Of a stretch of 64,000 bases of DNA, positions 1 through 50,641 are shown piece by piece; the stretch's first letter is position 1, and the number at the start of each line of letters is the position of its first letter. The notes under the pieces were generated by a model, which was given only the letters and a program-made list of their open reading frames with translations, searched no databases and was not told the origin of the DNA. The stretch is from positions 22,069,428-22,133,427 of the forward strand of contig NC_054083.1 in the NCBI RefSeq assembly GCF_017562075.2, given 5' to 3'. The stretch is from Anopheles merus (taxonomy: Eukaryota; Arthropoda; Insecta; Diptera; Culicidae). Made by a program: the position numbers and the translations under genes.

Positions 1-3000
1 TGCTGAAAAAGTGCGCGAAGCAGATAACAAAAAAAAAGAAAAACAAACGCACAAAAATGAAAAACAGCAAACTCAGCTACAAACATTGCCGTGTCGGTGT
101 GGAAAACAACGGCGCGTAAGCGTAGCGCTGGGCCGGGCGTAGGGCTAAAATTAGAAACGGCGTGCACGCTGGGCTTGTTTGCCTATTAATACGAATCCGC
201 AAAAACCACCGAAACAATGAACTATTGCAACGATCGTGGAAGGGAGTGATGGAAAGGGGGAGGTGAACTCCCGCTGCCAAAAATTAAAAAAAAATCGGCT
301 GCCTGTACTATTACGGTACGATGAATGAAAAGCGGTGGAAATGGTACAAGAGGCAAAAAGACACATGATGATGATGCGAAAAAGAGTTATTACGATGTGT
401 GCACGTTTCATGCGAAGTGGAACGATAAAATCGCATCTTTAATGTACCCATGTATGTGTGTGTTTGTTCTAGGTAAATATTTGCATGAAACTCTAACCGG
501 CATAGCGACAGACACTAGCGTAATTGATTTAATGCACCCGACAGATGTTTGCAAAACGTTTGATGAATTTTTGGTGTTTTTCTTCACTTAAATGATTAAA
601 AATTGATCGAATGGTTGAGGGATGAATGGCAAAACTAATTTTTATTTCACAATGTAAAGACAAGTTTTTTATGACTATAAAATACAGTCTCTTTTAATAT
701 CAAAAGTATAACTTAGTTTTTATAGCAACATTTTTTTTTGAAAAATTGAACCTTCTTCTCTCTCTCTCTCTCTCTTTCTCTCTCTATCTTTCACTCTCTC
801 TCAAAATTTCCAAATCAAAATTTAACGCATTGAATTGCATTTTAAGCCCAGCACCCAGCATCGGCACCCTGCAGGCATAGCACATCCACTGCATTGTTAG
901 GAATGCGTCTTCGCAATGCATAAATTGAGCTAAATTATGCACCTGAATCGGGCTCCTGGAGTTCTAGGACGATCGTTCCTATTGCGAAACGGTGCACCAG
1001 CTCAAACATTTGTCCTCTGTGTGGCTTCCAATTTTACCTACACCTGCACAACCCTTTTCCCCTATTTTCCCTTTTCCCCATTCAAGAATGGAGTCCAAGC
1101 CCTACTGCGCGGGAAGAAAACTTTCCACAGAAAGGGAAGAGGGTCTCATAATTGAGCCCTGGGCGAGCTGCTAGAAACTTTTCATCGATTTGTGCTGCAA
1201 AGAAGCGAGTGCATATTGTTAAAGGGAGGAAAGCGGTGGTTCACAGGAATCATGGGATCATGAATATGTATTACGCTGCCTGTTAACGATAATTGAATTC
1301 ATTTTCTCGTTGGAACGGCGTGCCCACCGTTGTCTGCTCTGCGTAGAGAGAGAGAGAGAGGGAGAGTATGTTTGAAGAGGAATTTAAGTTCCCCCGAAAC
1401 GAAACGAACGAAGGGTGGTACATTCCCGAAAGGAACGGAAAGAAAAAGTGTGGCCATTTAAATCGACTCATCGCGCAACCTTTTATCACCTGGCCAAAGC
1501 GTACCATGAAGCGGGGTACGATTAAATGCGGTTTCCTCCATATGGTGGGCAGCGATATTGTATCATTATTCATAACGACTCCATCGTCTTGTTTTTTTTT
1601 GTTTCGTTTGCTACGGCAAACGGGTACCCATCCACGGGTTTTTGGGCCGATTATCTCCCCGGGTTTGATAAGCATACATTGGGGGTGGTTTATTACGGTC
1701 ACACATAGGGACATACACGCACACTCACACATGCATATATGCACATAAATTTCCCATAATGCTAGAAGCTGCCTCTTGTCGCTTTCTTATCTACGCTGAG
1801 CTGTATTTATGAATACACTCACATGATACTGTCCCGTCCAAATCGAAAGGTCACGCGGTCGGTTCATGCAAGAGCGAAGGTTTATAAACCCTTCGGGGCG
1901 TTCGGTTCTAACCTTTTTCCGACCCTCACTCTGAATCCGTGAACGCATGCTGCACACGATCGATGAAGCGAACGAAAGCGTGTCCGTTAATGGTCCGCAC
2001 GGTCCCAGTGGGATCCGATGCCCGCGGTGGAATTGATGGATGAAATTTTCGGTTGAATTTTCATGCGGAAAGAGAGCAAAAAGGAGGGCTGGGATGGGAT
2101 TGATGGGAAGGAAACGTGGCGGAGGACACAAAGCATATTTGCGTACAGGATATATTGCCATTTATTGAACTCTTAGCGTAAGAAGGGGTACAGTAGGGGG
2201 GGGGGGGGCAAATGGGACGAGCTCGTGCAAGCTTTTCTTGAGATTTATCTTTCCATTCCCGTACCGGTTCGATTTGTGAGGGATGAGGACGATCAAGGGC
2301 AGTGCGGGCTAGGAGTGCGAAACGTAATGAAGAGTCGAGACCGAGAAAATCCCATTTTATTGGAGCTATTTCGCAAGTATCAGGGTCGCGAGAGTATCGA
2401 TGGAATGTGACAGAGAGCGAGTGTGGCAAGAAGGGGCAGGAATCGAAGCCATGACGTCATTGTTAAGCGATGCCATGCGAATAGAATGGTTTGAATTGCG
2501 TCACTGCTTCGGGTGGGAGTTTGGCTCCTAGAAGAATTTAGGAATGGTAACCTAGAATGTTGTCTGAAATCGGACATTTATATTCATTTTAGTTTTGTGC
2601 TACTTTATATATTAGTTTTGCCATTTTTGAACAATTTGCACTTGCACATAAGCATAGCTTTCTCCTCAAAAGCATTACTGAATTGTTACCGTAACCAGTT
2701 TTTCTGGCAGTAACTGACAGATAGTGGCAGTAAAATAAAAATCTTCACCAAACTGCCACTTGAAGTTTTCCTCGACAACTTAAACACACCACCGTCAGCC
2801 ACTCATCTTCACTCCCCTTCTATCCAGCATCCACCATCATCAGGTCCGAGCAGTGCACCATCGGCAATCGGCAATTACTGTCAACACGTCTCCGACTTTA
2901 AGCTGCAGGCGATCGGAACCGAGAGAAAGAGCGAGAAAAAAACCCACTAGCTCGGCCCTTTACCCCGCTGCAAGTGCTCCTGCACCCAAAACCGTGCCAA

Positions 3001-4980
3001 TAAATGTCTCAATCACTCTCGCGTCCAACAACGCGCCGGCAGTGTTGTGGAACGGTTCGCGGAAACTTCGGTTGTCCACCACCGTTTGCCGCCACCTTGG
3101 ATAGCGTCCTCTAGTTGTCTGTGTGTGTGTGTGTTTGTGTGTATTACAAAACTTTACCAAAGAAGGAAGGTGATAATTCCTTTCGGCTGCGAAAGTGCCA
3201 ATAGCACATGTGTCGAAGTCTCACCGCCCAAAACGGACGAAGGAAATAAGGAAAAAAAGAAAAGTGGAAGCCGAAGACTACAAACATGGGGATCGAATGC
3301 CCTATCCCGAGTGCCCAGCGCCAGCCGGGGGAAAGCAGTAACACAAATAACAGGGAAAACGCTTGGGAATTCAATTCCGGAAAATCCCCTTTTCTTTTGG
3401 GAGAGTGGAGCAACGGGGGGAAGGGTCGAGCTGCTGTTCCATTCTTTTCTGCCAAGAGAGTGGAAAGACATGATTTGACCGGATAGATAAGACATAAAAA
3501 ATAAATATTACCTTCTGGTGTTGTTTGGGGCAGGGTGGGTGGTTGGGCGAGGGGGTTCAACAGACAGGCAGGAAGTACATCGGAAGCTGAAGAGAAAAGT
3601 CGGCGCAGAAAAGATGCGAAAAGGAAGCAGAAGCGTACAATCACGGGAGGATGTATTTCTTACTACCACCGGGAAGCCGGGAAGTGGAAAAGAAAAAAAA
3701 AACGAAGCAAACCAGCAAACGCTTCGACCGCATAACCGAGGATGCCTCTTTTCTACGACCCTATCAACTTCCGCTCCGGTTCTCTTCAGTCCAGCTTTTC
3801 TTTTTTTCTTGTTCCCTCTTACTCGATCGGTCGCTGCAGTTGGGAGCCGGGTGCAGTTTTGCAGGAAAGGAGGAGATGAAATGCGGAAGCGGAAAAGAAA
3901 CAACGGTAAGACCGGCTCCAGCTAAAGCTGGACGGGAATGGGGTGGTAATAATTGAAACCGGGAAGTAAGCACCGGCAAACACGGGGGAACAGTCGGAAG
4001 TTGTTGGTGTGTTGGAAAATGAGGGACGGGGGTGGTGCCATCCCATCGTTACATTTTGCTTCCCGTCAATGTCGATATCATCAACAGGAGTGGCGCACTT
4101 TCCCCCCGCAACGTTCGTTTTTACTTTCGCCAAACCCCCGCCGGAAGTGCTTGGAAAGGATGACGATGATGATGGGGAAAGAAAATTTTTATGGCATTTT
4201 TACTCTCAGCCTTTTTTGGGATGCAGTGAAGGAAGCAATGAAGCGGGGCTGTATAAAAAACAGGAAAAGAGGTTATGGTTTAAGCTACCGGTGCAGTACC
4301 GGTCGGTTACTTCCTGTTGTTGTTGTTGTTGTTGTTGTTGTTCGCGTCATCTAAGCAGCGCACACTGGGGGAGGAGCGAACCAATGCTTTGTGGCTGCTT
4401 TGATGTGAGATTTACTGCGATTGTTTAAATCAGCTGCAACTCCGTTTTCATGACCCCGTACGTGTCTGTGTGCGTGTGTGAGTGTTGCTGGAGTGTTTCC
4501 AAAACCATCCCGCCGCCCAACGTGGAACGTGGATCAAAGCAATCTTGGCGCTGTGCGGTTCCAACAAATCAGCCAGCGCACCACCGCTGCGGTTGGACAT
4601 CGAAACGCGGTTTATGGTTTGTTTTATTACGCTTTTCCTAACCATAAGTGTTTCTTTCTTCCGTTTTTTGTTTTTTTTTGGCAGATCAAAAAGTACTCCA
4701 CTTCATGCTAGAACCGATGAAAAGTGGAAAGTGTTTTGTCTGATCAGAAGCATCCAGTCACAAGCGTGAAGATGCAAATGACACGAATTCATGGTGTTAG
4801 TGTGTAGTGTGTAACCATGTCGCCAATAAGGATCCAAAGCAGTGCAAGTGACCCATTTTCAGACCGTTTCATCGAACATTTTTAATCGTCAAGTAATGCA
4901 GCTCTCCCTTCGAAGCAGAGTAGTCATGGAGGGTGAAAAGATGCACGAAACAATCGTGGTGCCGTGACCAGGATCACATC
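1..4980. other. 5' flank of FAM135, no gene seen
   Basis: Open frames here are short, overlap each other on both strands and encode no recognisable domain. The stretch holds simple repeats (a CT tract near 756-800, a short GA tract near 1346-1362, a 13-base G run at 2196-2208, a GT tract near 3119-3140 and a GTT tract near 4315-4342). It could include distal promoter sequence or untranslated exons of FAM135. A pyrimidine tract ending in an AG at about 4684-4685 could be a 5' UTR splice acceptor, but nothing confirms it. Confidence 0.5.
756..800. repeat. (CT)n microsatellite
   Basis: Nearly pure CT dinucleotide run with a few interruptions, in non-coding sequence upstream of FAM135. Confidence 0.8.
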
Positions 4981-4989
4981 CAGTGGCAG

Positions 4990-4997
4990 TATAAAAG
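4990..4997 (+). promoter_or_regulatory. candidate TATA box for FAM135
   Basis: A TATAAAAG octamer lies about 760 bases upstream of the FAM135 start codon, and an arthropod-like TCAGC initiator follows at 5031-5035. The spacing to that initiator (about 43 bases) is longer than the usual 30, so this is a candidate only. Transcript 5'-end data would decide. Confidence 0.25.
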
Positions 4998-5019
4998 CGG
5001 GCAAAAGTTTCCAATGATG

Positions 5020-43079
<38,060 letters not shown>

Positions 43080-46000
43080 CCACTGAACGTAAACAGCCGA
43101 TGACGAAACGGAGCATCCGTTCGAAGGGGATAAAGGATAGTATGGGACTTGAAAAAAGAGACACAAATTAAAATTTTACTAGACGAATGGCAGTACGTAC
43201 GTTCATTCGTTGAACTCTGCGAATGACAAAGGAAAGAAATCATTTTTATCCAACATAAAACAAAACATGTGTTAGCATGTGTAAGAACGTGAAATGGTGT
43301 GTGAACATTTAACAAAACTACTTTTTTAATTACTCGGTACTCGGCAGTCAAAATATAGCTTAAGTTAAGTGTAGCGTAAGAGAAACGCAAGATACGAAAC
43401 GACAAAAGGGATTAAGCAGCAAAAGTTACGGGGCAAAACAAAAGCAAAACACACGTGAGAACGATTTAAAAATCAATCAACAGGGTTAGAATAGCGCTGC
43501 AACGTTGCAACGAGTTAATGTTACACGAAGTAAATGTTGAACTTGATTACTCAGTACATAAGAAGATCCGTGGAAGCGAAAAAAAGGATTATAAAATGTT
43601 TAAAATGCAGCCAATACAAATCATTCTTTATCACTGCCGCCAAATCGTTTCGGAGGAAAGGGAACACTCATTCCCTGCATTGAGTACAGGCCAAATGATG
43701 GTGTGAAGTTTTATATTGCAAAGTGCATTTCTTTTCTTTAAGGTTTGCTTTCTGTTATTGAATTTGTGTGTTTTATGAATGGACCAGTGTGAACAAATTG
43801 AACAACAGATAAAAACCAATCAACCATACAAATCTACGATTAGATAAGTGGTGTCTATCAGTGGCATATACAGTATGTGTTTAGAAACGGAAATCAAATT
43901 AAAATAACAAAACAAAAATGAAAGTAAAATCAAACGTAGCACAAAAAGAAGAAGATAGGAACAAAGGGAAAAATGATCTTTATCCATTACTTATTACCGT
44001 CTTTCTCTGTCCTACCAACTGATTCCCTGTTTGCTCTTTCCCTCTTAAACCCCTCTCTCATACAAAAACTCTGACGCAACATGCGGAACACATGCGAAAA
44101 TTGAGACTGAATTAGTTTCGATACTTAAACGATACTGCTTTCTTTAGCTGATTCCTTCGTATTAAGACAGTTTCGGATGGCAGGCTCGCCCTTAGGGAGC
44201 GTGATGAACTTTTTACTTTAGATAGATGAACGTAGTAAAGTGTTTTAAAGATATTAAAGTATAGCGCTCTCCTCGAAGAATGAATTTAAGCAGGATGGCG
44301 CAAAATTGGCAAAAAAAACTTGCTATTAGCCATACTTCGGAACGATATTTCAAAACGGAAGATAATGTGTATGTTCAGCAAACAGGCAAGTATTGTGGTG
44401 GATAACATTAAGCAAACAAAAAAACACGTAATCAAACACTTGCACTAGGTTAGATTAATATCATCGAGTACAGGGACATACTGAAAGACACACAAAGACA
44501 CACACATTATCTTTACTTTACACGAAAAAAGAGGGAAAGAAATTAAAAGTTGAATGTTAGAGAATGGAGCAAAACTCATAATTATAAGATAGAAATTTGT
44601 ATATTTTTTTTCGAGTATGTTTGTTTTTATTTTTCTAAAACAGCGGGTATTGGATCTAGATAACTGCTATACACATTAACAAAGACGGACAACACTACCA
44701 CAACACTAGTTTGTTAAGCAGTTTGCCTAACTTTGCTACTCCAATAGGCAGCACTATGAACTTCAATCAAAAGCAGCCTGCGAGGTATGCAATGTGCACG
44801 ACATGAGGATAAGCATTGATTTGCACATCAAATCTTCAATCAATTTGAGTTGCTGCTTACTTGTCTTTTTTGAAACGCAACATCAGAAGGTTTTTCTTGC
44901 ATTGTGTTCATCGTACTACGTAGACCTAATCAGAGAATGATTAAAAGAAAAGAGAAGCGTAAAAGCCCCGAAAGAATCCCAAACATGCTGAGATGGAATA
45001 CTTTTTAAATAGATGGCTGTAAACTCACACTTATGTAGGTGTATCGTTTTTAGTTATTGCCTTTTTTGTATATTGTCATGATATAAATGAAATAGTCAAT
45101 TATACGATAATTAGTGTGCAGAAGGAGTAATGCTAAAGCCATACCGAACGAAAGACATGATTGATGCAATGAAAGGAAGCGATTTGTGATCTGTATGAAA
45201 ATGGTAAAGGAAAGTTTGAAGGAAAAGTCTGTTTCTTTTTCTTTCTTTTGTTTAGAACGCTGGTGTACTACTTATGTGGCATTTTGTATGAGCGTAGAAT
45301 ATACACAAACACCAATTTCATACCAAAAATAAACCATAAAAGAAAATAATGGCGCAGCAGATATACGAATGAAAAAGGAAAAGGAAAGTGGTTAGCATAA
45401 GGGAAAATAATTCGAAAAGCAAATGATTAACCCAAAACAAATTCACAAACGAATGTGGGTTATTGTTCGAATGAAACTGAAAGTAGAAAATGTAAGAGTA
45501 ACTGAATGGGTAATGGTAAGAATATTAAAAGCTATAGTATAATTGTTTCCGACAGGATTGCAAACCAAAGGAATAGTGACCAAAGATGATAGAATGAACC
45601 AACAACAACAAAATATTAACAAACGCACAGAAACACAAACTCCTAACACGAAAAGGTTGCAAGCCATGTTAAACGATGGGTTTCGAGAACGATTGCTGGG
45701 AGAGGATGAAGGAGGGAGGAGGTGTGATGCATGAGAGGGAACTTTCCAATCAAGATAAGATAGCTACCCGCTACTACCATCCTGTTAAAGGACGTTGATG
45801 TGTTGGAAATGATGGAATTGTTATTGTTCGTGTGAAAGACCTGGACAGAAATTGACTCTATTGCTCGGTTCGGCTACCACACATGTATACCGCATGCGTT
45901 TCCCATTTATATTTTCTATCACCTATGTACTGTTGAGCGTTTACAAAAAGAAAACGGTTGGAATCATTAAGCGTGTGTTGATTGATAGTGATTTGATAGA

Positions 46001-47207
46001 GGATTGTTCTTAAACATGATAGCAATGCTGGAAGCTATTCTATGCAATACTCACAATAGGATTAAATTATTTGAAAATCCTAAAATGCAAACCTGCCGAG
46101 TGGTAGTCTTGTTAGATGACCCTAATAAGCTAGTTTCGTTAAATAACGCTACATGCCATGTGATTTGCATATCTTTAGGCGTGAAAAAGCGTATAAAGAT
46201 CTGTACAACCGTTGGCATGGTTACAACGCTAGCAAGGCTGTACAGCCGTTAGCAAGGCTGTTGTTTCTCTTCTGCCTCATGCCTACTTACACTTGGCTAT
46301 GATTGCCCGACTTTCCTGTTTCAGCTCCACTCACAATTTCAGGATCATGCAAGTTATGATCCATTATCCCTTCCTTTCTAATTGTGCCGTGACACATGCA
46401 AACAAATTGACGGTCAATACATTTCAGGAATGTTATAATGCATGGATCTAGCTGGGGACTTGAAATGCAATAACAGTGATGTGATCTGAATATGGGCGAT
46501 AAGGGCAATCCAGGTTACGGTTAAGCGGAAGTGATTATTAGTCTATTTGTGGTTGGTATTGAGCATGTAGCCCAGTTGCGAGCAGAAAAAGATGGTTGAA
46601 AAATAAACAAAAAAGTATAAATATAAATGCAGCGGCACTGATGGTGGGATATGCAGTATAGTGAAGGAATATTTAACAAAATAAAAGAAAACACAATCCT
46701 CCATACACAGTAACGAAGCTAACCATGCTATTATAAAATCAAGTTTTATGAAGCTAAACAACCACAATAGATGAGAAAAAAAGGAAAACCTATAATCAAA
46801 CAAATAGAGCGTAAAACCAAATAGAACCCACAACCTATTTAACATAACGGAACTAAACTAAAAGAAATGTGACCCACTAACCACACTCAGTAGCAAAATG
46901 AAAAAATATAGTTAACTAGAAGAAAACCAGATGAAGCAAATGAAATAACATTTATAAAACGCGAAAAGACACAAATGAAAAAAGAAAACACACAAACGAA
47001 GGGAGGGTTGTAAAATTGTTCTTATGTTGAGAAAGTACATTTAAAGAATCGTAAACACATAAAAACCAAGATAAAACAAACTCATTACACAATAAACAGC
47101 AAAAATGGCATAGATAAAAGTTACATTAACCATCGTAGAAAAATGCAGTAAGGTATCGACAAAAACTGGTTTGATTTTACGTTTTTCAAAATCGTAAAGT
47201 TATTGAA
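43080..47207 (+). other. A-rich gene-free tract, probable long FAM135 3' UTR and intergenic DNA
   Basis: No supportable coding sequence. The plus strand is strongly A-rich with many AAAACAAA-type stretches and several AATAAA or ATTAAA signals, including one at about 47090-47095. This composition is common in long 3' UTRs of neural genes in Diptera, so part may be FAM135 3' UTR. The actual poly(A) site is not visible. Confidence 0.35.
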
Positions 47208-48178
47208 CCCAAGTGCCACAAATCCACTAAACGACCACTAAACGCCTTCTAAACGCCTCAAATTCTCTACCTAAACGGAATATAGAAAGACTTCGTTTAG
47301 CAGACGGCAAACGACTCATGCATTCTAAAAATAGCAAAAAGCTGGTGACGCCATCTGGTTGTGGGGTACCCAACCAGTGGAGCTTCCTCACTTGGAGGAG
47401 AAATTTCTCATTTCCTATGTACAGGCGTCCCCCGAGTTACGACCCCCTCGAGTTACGACGATTCGCAGATACGACGATTTTGATTTTGACAGTTAAAAGT
47501 TGTCATTGACAAGAAATTGATGTATTGTTTTGAATATCTGGGCTGATAAACGTTATACACACATTTCCAAAGATTCCAAAACTGCCCGATCTTGAATATC
47601 TTTATTGTGTACGGTTTTAAAATATAATTATTACATTATCGAACATTATTTTAAATAAAATACACGATATCATAAATTTCAACTCTTCAACTTCAGTTAT
47701 AAACTTTATATTCAGAGATATTCGACATACGACTTTTTCAACTTACGCCTTGCTTTGGGACATTTTTTCGGTCCCAAATACAGACGTATCTCGGGGGACA
47801 CCTGTACTGTTATATGGTTTCGAATTGAAGTTATGCATCGCTAGAACTAGAACGGCGATACGATTGCTCAAGTACTAAATTCCAATGTAAATCACCAGTA
47901 CTGAAGCAAGTGGGATTTGATTAATGGTTGTTGGTGTTGATACCCACGTATCTGACCACACGACCATTCACATAGATTTTTGCTCAGAAAGTTATAAGGC
48001 TATATAGGTCATTATAAGATGAAACTTGTCGAAACACATTGCAAGAAAAGGATAGCAATATAATGATGAGTTGTAATACGCCATCTATTGATCAAACCAA
48101 TGAAGCTGTGAAGCTTTCATTTTTTTCCTATGGATATTCAATTTTCCAGTCGTTTAAGCTTAATCTGTGGCGCTTGGG
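47208..48178. mobile_element. TIR element, CCCAAG family, left copy (interrupted)
   Basis: Ends CCCAAGTGCCACA and TGTGGCGCTTGGG form a 13-bp inverted repeat with one mismatch. AA flanks each end as a possible 2-bp duplication. The sequence aligns along its whole length with 56333-56921 in the same orientation, except that this copy carries a 383-bp insertion at 47422-47804. No coding capacity. Confidence 0.8.
47422..47804. mobile_element. Tc1/mariner-type MITE inserted at a TA inside the CCCAAG element
   Basis: Ends CAGGCGTCCCCCGAGTTACG and, in reverse complement, CAGGTGTCCCCCGAGATACG, flanked by TA on both sides (47420-47421 and 47805-47806). The matching site in the right copy near 56546 has a single TA and no insert, so this is a direct occupied/empty-site comparison. 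No transposase. Confidence 0.88.
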
Positions 48179-48573
48179 AACCTGATTATGTTTTTATTAT
48201 TTTACTAATCCTGGAATTTAAATCTTTCATAGGTAAATGGAACACCAAGACAAAAAAAAACAAAAAACACCCAGGAAAGTTCTTTAGTTCAGCGATAATA
48301 AACAAACAAAAATCGGAGAGCTTGTAACTAATCAAATCAAACAGGACCGCACCAATAAAAAGAGCGTGGGAATTGGCGAGCAACAGAATGCAGCGATGGG
48401 CGAAGCATGGCAAAAGTATAAAGCTGCTAGATTTCATTTAGATTCATACAGGTAGATGCGAACCTTGTGTTAAGACAAATGAGACAAAAATAAAACTTTA
48501 TTCAAAAAAGTACCATTTGTCAATGCGTGAAATAGGTTATTTTTCAGAACAAGTGATGACATTAGTAATAGTA

Positions 48574-48944
48574 CAGTAGGTGACCGCTAACTGAGAGGTA
48601 AACAAGCTCCAGTTAACGAACAATGTTCGCTAACTGGAGTGACGTTTCTATGGATTGATTGTTTTGATTGGCGTTGGCTGGAATAAACATACCAAACTTT
48701 TTTTCATTTATGTTGATATAAAGTATAGTAATTCGTGTAATAACATAAATTAATAGCAAACGTAGGCAAAAGACCCTAAATTTGTTTGAAAAATGCACAT
48801 TTGCGACAAATTTCTCTTCATGAAAATCCGGATGTTTCATGTTTTGACGTTTAAGTGTTCGTTAACTGAGAGTAACTCCAGTTAGCGAACCTCCAGTTAA
48901 AAAGCACTCCAGTTAAAACACATCCAGTTAGCGGTCACCTACTG
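48574..48944. mobile_element. pogo/Tc1-like MITE
   Basis: Perfect 20-bp terminal inverted repeats CAGTAGGTGACCGCTAACTG, with TA on each side (48572-48573, 48945-48946). Internal copies of the CCAGTTAACGAAC/GTTCGCTAACTGG motif lie near the ends. The only open frame inside (75 codons, minus) has no recognisable domain. Confidence 0.88.
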
Positions 48945-49170
48945 TAACAGTTGAAGCAAAGGCATGATTTAAGAATCTTTTCATTAATTAGTTTCCCACA
49001 ATGATACACAGCTGCTTCAGAAAAAAAGAACATTCTACAATTTACCAGCAATTTCTAGCAATTTCGACTTACAACAAACTCACCATTTTCGACCTCTGAG
49101 TCACCCTGTACCCTATCGCTCAACTCAACATTCATCGCGATGAACTCATCTGCTCACACTCGCTCGCTCT

Positions 49171-49230
49171 TTCTGGCCAGTTCGAGAACTCTCCGGCCTG
49201 TTCGAGAGAGAAACGCTCTCAAGTATATAA
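49171..49230 (+). promoter_or_regulatory. heat-shock promoter: HSE cluster and TATA box
   Basis: TTC at 49171 and 49181, GAA at 49186 and TTC at 49201 all sit in one 5-bp register, as heat-shock factor trimers require; the core is TTCGAGAA. A TATATAA box follows at 49224-49230 and an initiator TCAGTT at 49256-49261. The leader to the ATG is about 160 nt and A-rich, as in fly small heat-shock genes. Confidence 0.75.
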
Positions 49231-49418
49231 TCGGCGGCGAGAGCGTGCTGTGTCATCAGTTTGAATACAACAAAGCGCCAAAGCCAATCTAACTGCCAAA
49301 GCGAATCACAAAAGCGTATCCTTGCGACTCTCGTCAAACCAAAAGTCGAACTCTGTCGAACCAAGTGAAAGTGAAAATCATCGTACTGCGTGTTTCTTGT
49401 TGAGCAATTAGAGCAAAA

Positions 49419-50036
49419 ATGTCGATCGTACCGATTTTCTTCCGCAACTGGTGGGACGACGAATGGGACCGTCCGCTGTGGAACTCCCGTCTGCTGGACC
49501 AACACTTCGGTGGCGGTGTGACCGCGGATGACCTTCTGAACGCTATGGCTTCGGTGGGCGATCGTCGACTGCAGCCGCGCCATCATCATCACCATCTGAA
49601 CCGATACAGCCGTCCATGGCACAGCTCGTGTTTGGCCACGAAAAAGGACAGCGGATCGACGGTGAACGTTACGGGAGACAAGTTCCAGATTAACCTCGAT
49701 GTGCAGCAGTTCTCGCCGGAGGAGATCTCGGTGAAGTACGTGGACAAATCGATCGTGGTGGAGGGCAAGCACGAGGAGAAGCAGGACGAGCATGGCTACA
49801 TCTCGCGCCACTTTGTGCGTCGGTACGTGCTTCCCAATGGCCACAATGAGAGCGATATTGTGTCGTCGCTGTCGTCGGACGGCATTCTGACGATTACGTG
49901 TCCGCGCAAGGAGCTGGAACAGAAGAAACCGGAGCGTGCCATTCCAATCACCCACACTGGCCAGCCGGCGAAGAAGCTGGCGGCCGCCGGGGACGCTGAG
50001 CCGGCCAAGAAGAATGGAGAGAAGATGGAATCATAA
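49419..50036 (+). CDS. small heat-shock protein (Hsp20/alpha-crystallin, l(2)efl type), copy 1
   Basis: 205 aa, intronless. It acts as an ATP-independent holdase that binds unfolding proteins in the cytosol. The N-terminus MSIVPIFFRNWWDDEWDRP and the SRLLDQHFG motif match the Drosophila l(2)efl group. The alpha-crystallin domain spans about residues 78-165, with FQINLDVQQFSPEEISVKYV, VVEGKHEEKQDEHGY and the SSDGILTIT signature. An IPI motif at 175-177 is the C-terminal anchor used in oligomer assembly. A five-His run (55-59) lies in the linker. The start follows AGCAAAA, and the AATAAA lies 67 bases after the stop at 50103-50108. The protein is identical to copy 2 on the other strand. Heat-shock elements upstream indicate stress induction. 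Confidence 0.95.
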   Translation: MSIVPIFFRNWWDDEWDRPLWNSRLLDQHFGGGVTADDLLNAMASVGDRRLQPRHHHHHLNRYSRPWHSSCLATKKDSGSTVNVTGDKFQINLDVQQFSPEEISVKYVDKSIVVEGKHEEKQDEHGYISRHFVRRYVLPNGHNESDIVSSLSSDGILTITCPRKELEQKKPERAIPITHTGQPAKKLAAAGDAEPAKKNGEKMES

Positions 50037-50102
50037 GCTGATCTCAACATTGCCATTTTACTATATTTCATTGTTAAGCGTTAAGTTATTCGTCGTGTGA
50101 TT

Positions 50103-50108
50103 AATAAA
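50103..50108 (+). terminator. poly(A) signal of sHSP copy 1
   Basis: AATAAA 67 bases after the stop codon, in sequence not shared with copy 2. Confidence 0.7.
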
Positions 50109-50515
50109 GTATTATGTTTGTTTCTTAAATATGTTTGAGCATTTTTACTGTAGGATTATTTAAAGCATCCGAAATCTCTTATAAGCTGGAAGGAACAGTG
50201 ACTTGTCGGTTGACGGTATAAAATACCTTGAATGATTTGTTTTTAATTCATATTTTGGTATAAAGAAAAACGTTTTGGATTGCCAGCAATTACATATAAT
50301 AGGAAATGTTTTTTCATTGTGTTAATAACACTTTAACGAAAGAGTCAAATAACAGAGTTTTAAACAAGCGCTTTAAAGAAACTTGTGTTCGCTTTAACTT
50401 GTAATGTTCGTGTTTCCTTAAAACACTTTTTTCCTTTTCGTGTGTATGCCTAGATTAATTCATTGGAATATTGTCCCGATGTCACCACTTGGTATTTTTT
50501 AACTTATAACTTTAG

Positions 50516-50602
50516 ATAATGATGATGATGATTACGATGATGATGATTATGATGATGATGATGATTATGATGATGATGATGATGATTATGATGATGATGA
50601 TT

Positions 50603-50641
<39 letters not shown>
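50516..50641. repeat. (GAT)n microsatellite
   Basis: About 125 bp of GAT units with occasional GATTAT or GATTAC interruptions, in the 3' flank of sHSP copy 1. Confidence 0.95.

Larger units (their letters stand above)
49053..50037. repeat. left arm of 985-bp inverted duplication
   Basis: Reverse complement of 54153-55137 with the same length and no gaps. I see four base differences, all upstream of the coding sequence (three in the outer 70 bases, one just after the TATA box). The match covers the promoter, leader and whole coding sequence, and stops one base beyond the stop codon. Confidence 0.93.

Noticed and set aside
49146..49955. 269-codon antisense frame over sHSP copy 1 (and its twin at 54235-55044)
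   Set aside because: It is a shadow of the sHSP coding sequence kept open by codon bias. It is duplicated only because the arms are identical, and has no recognisable domain.
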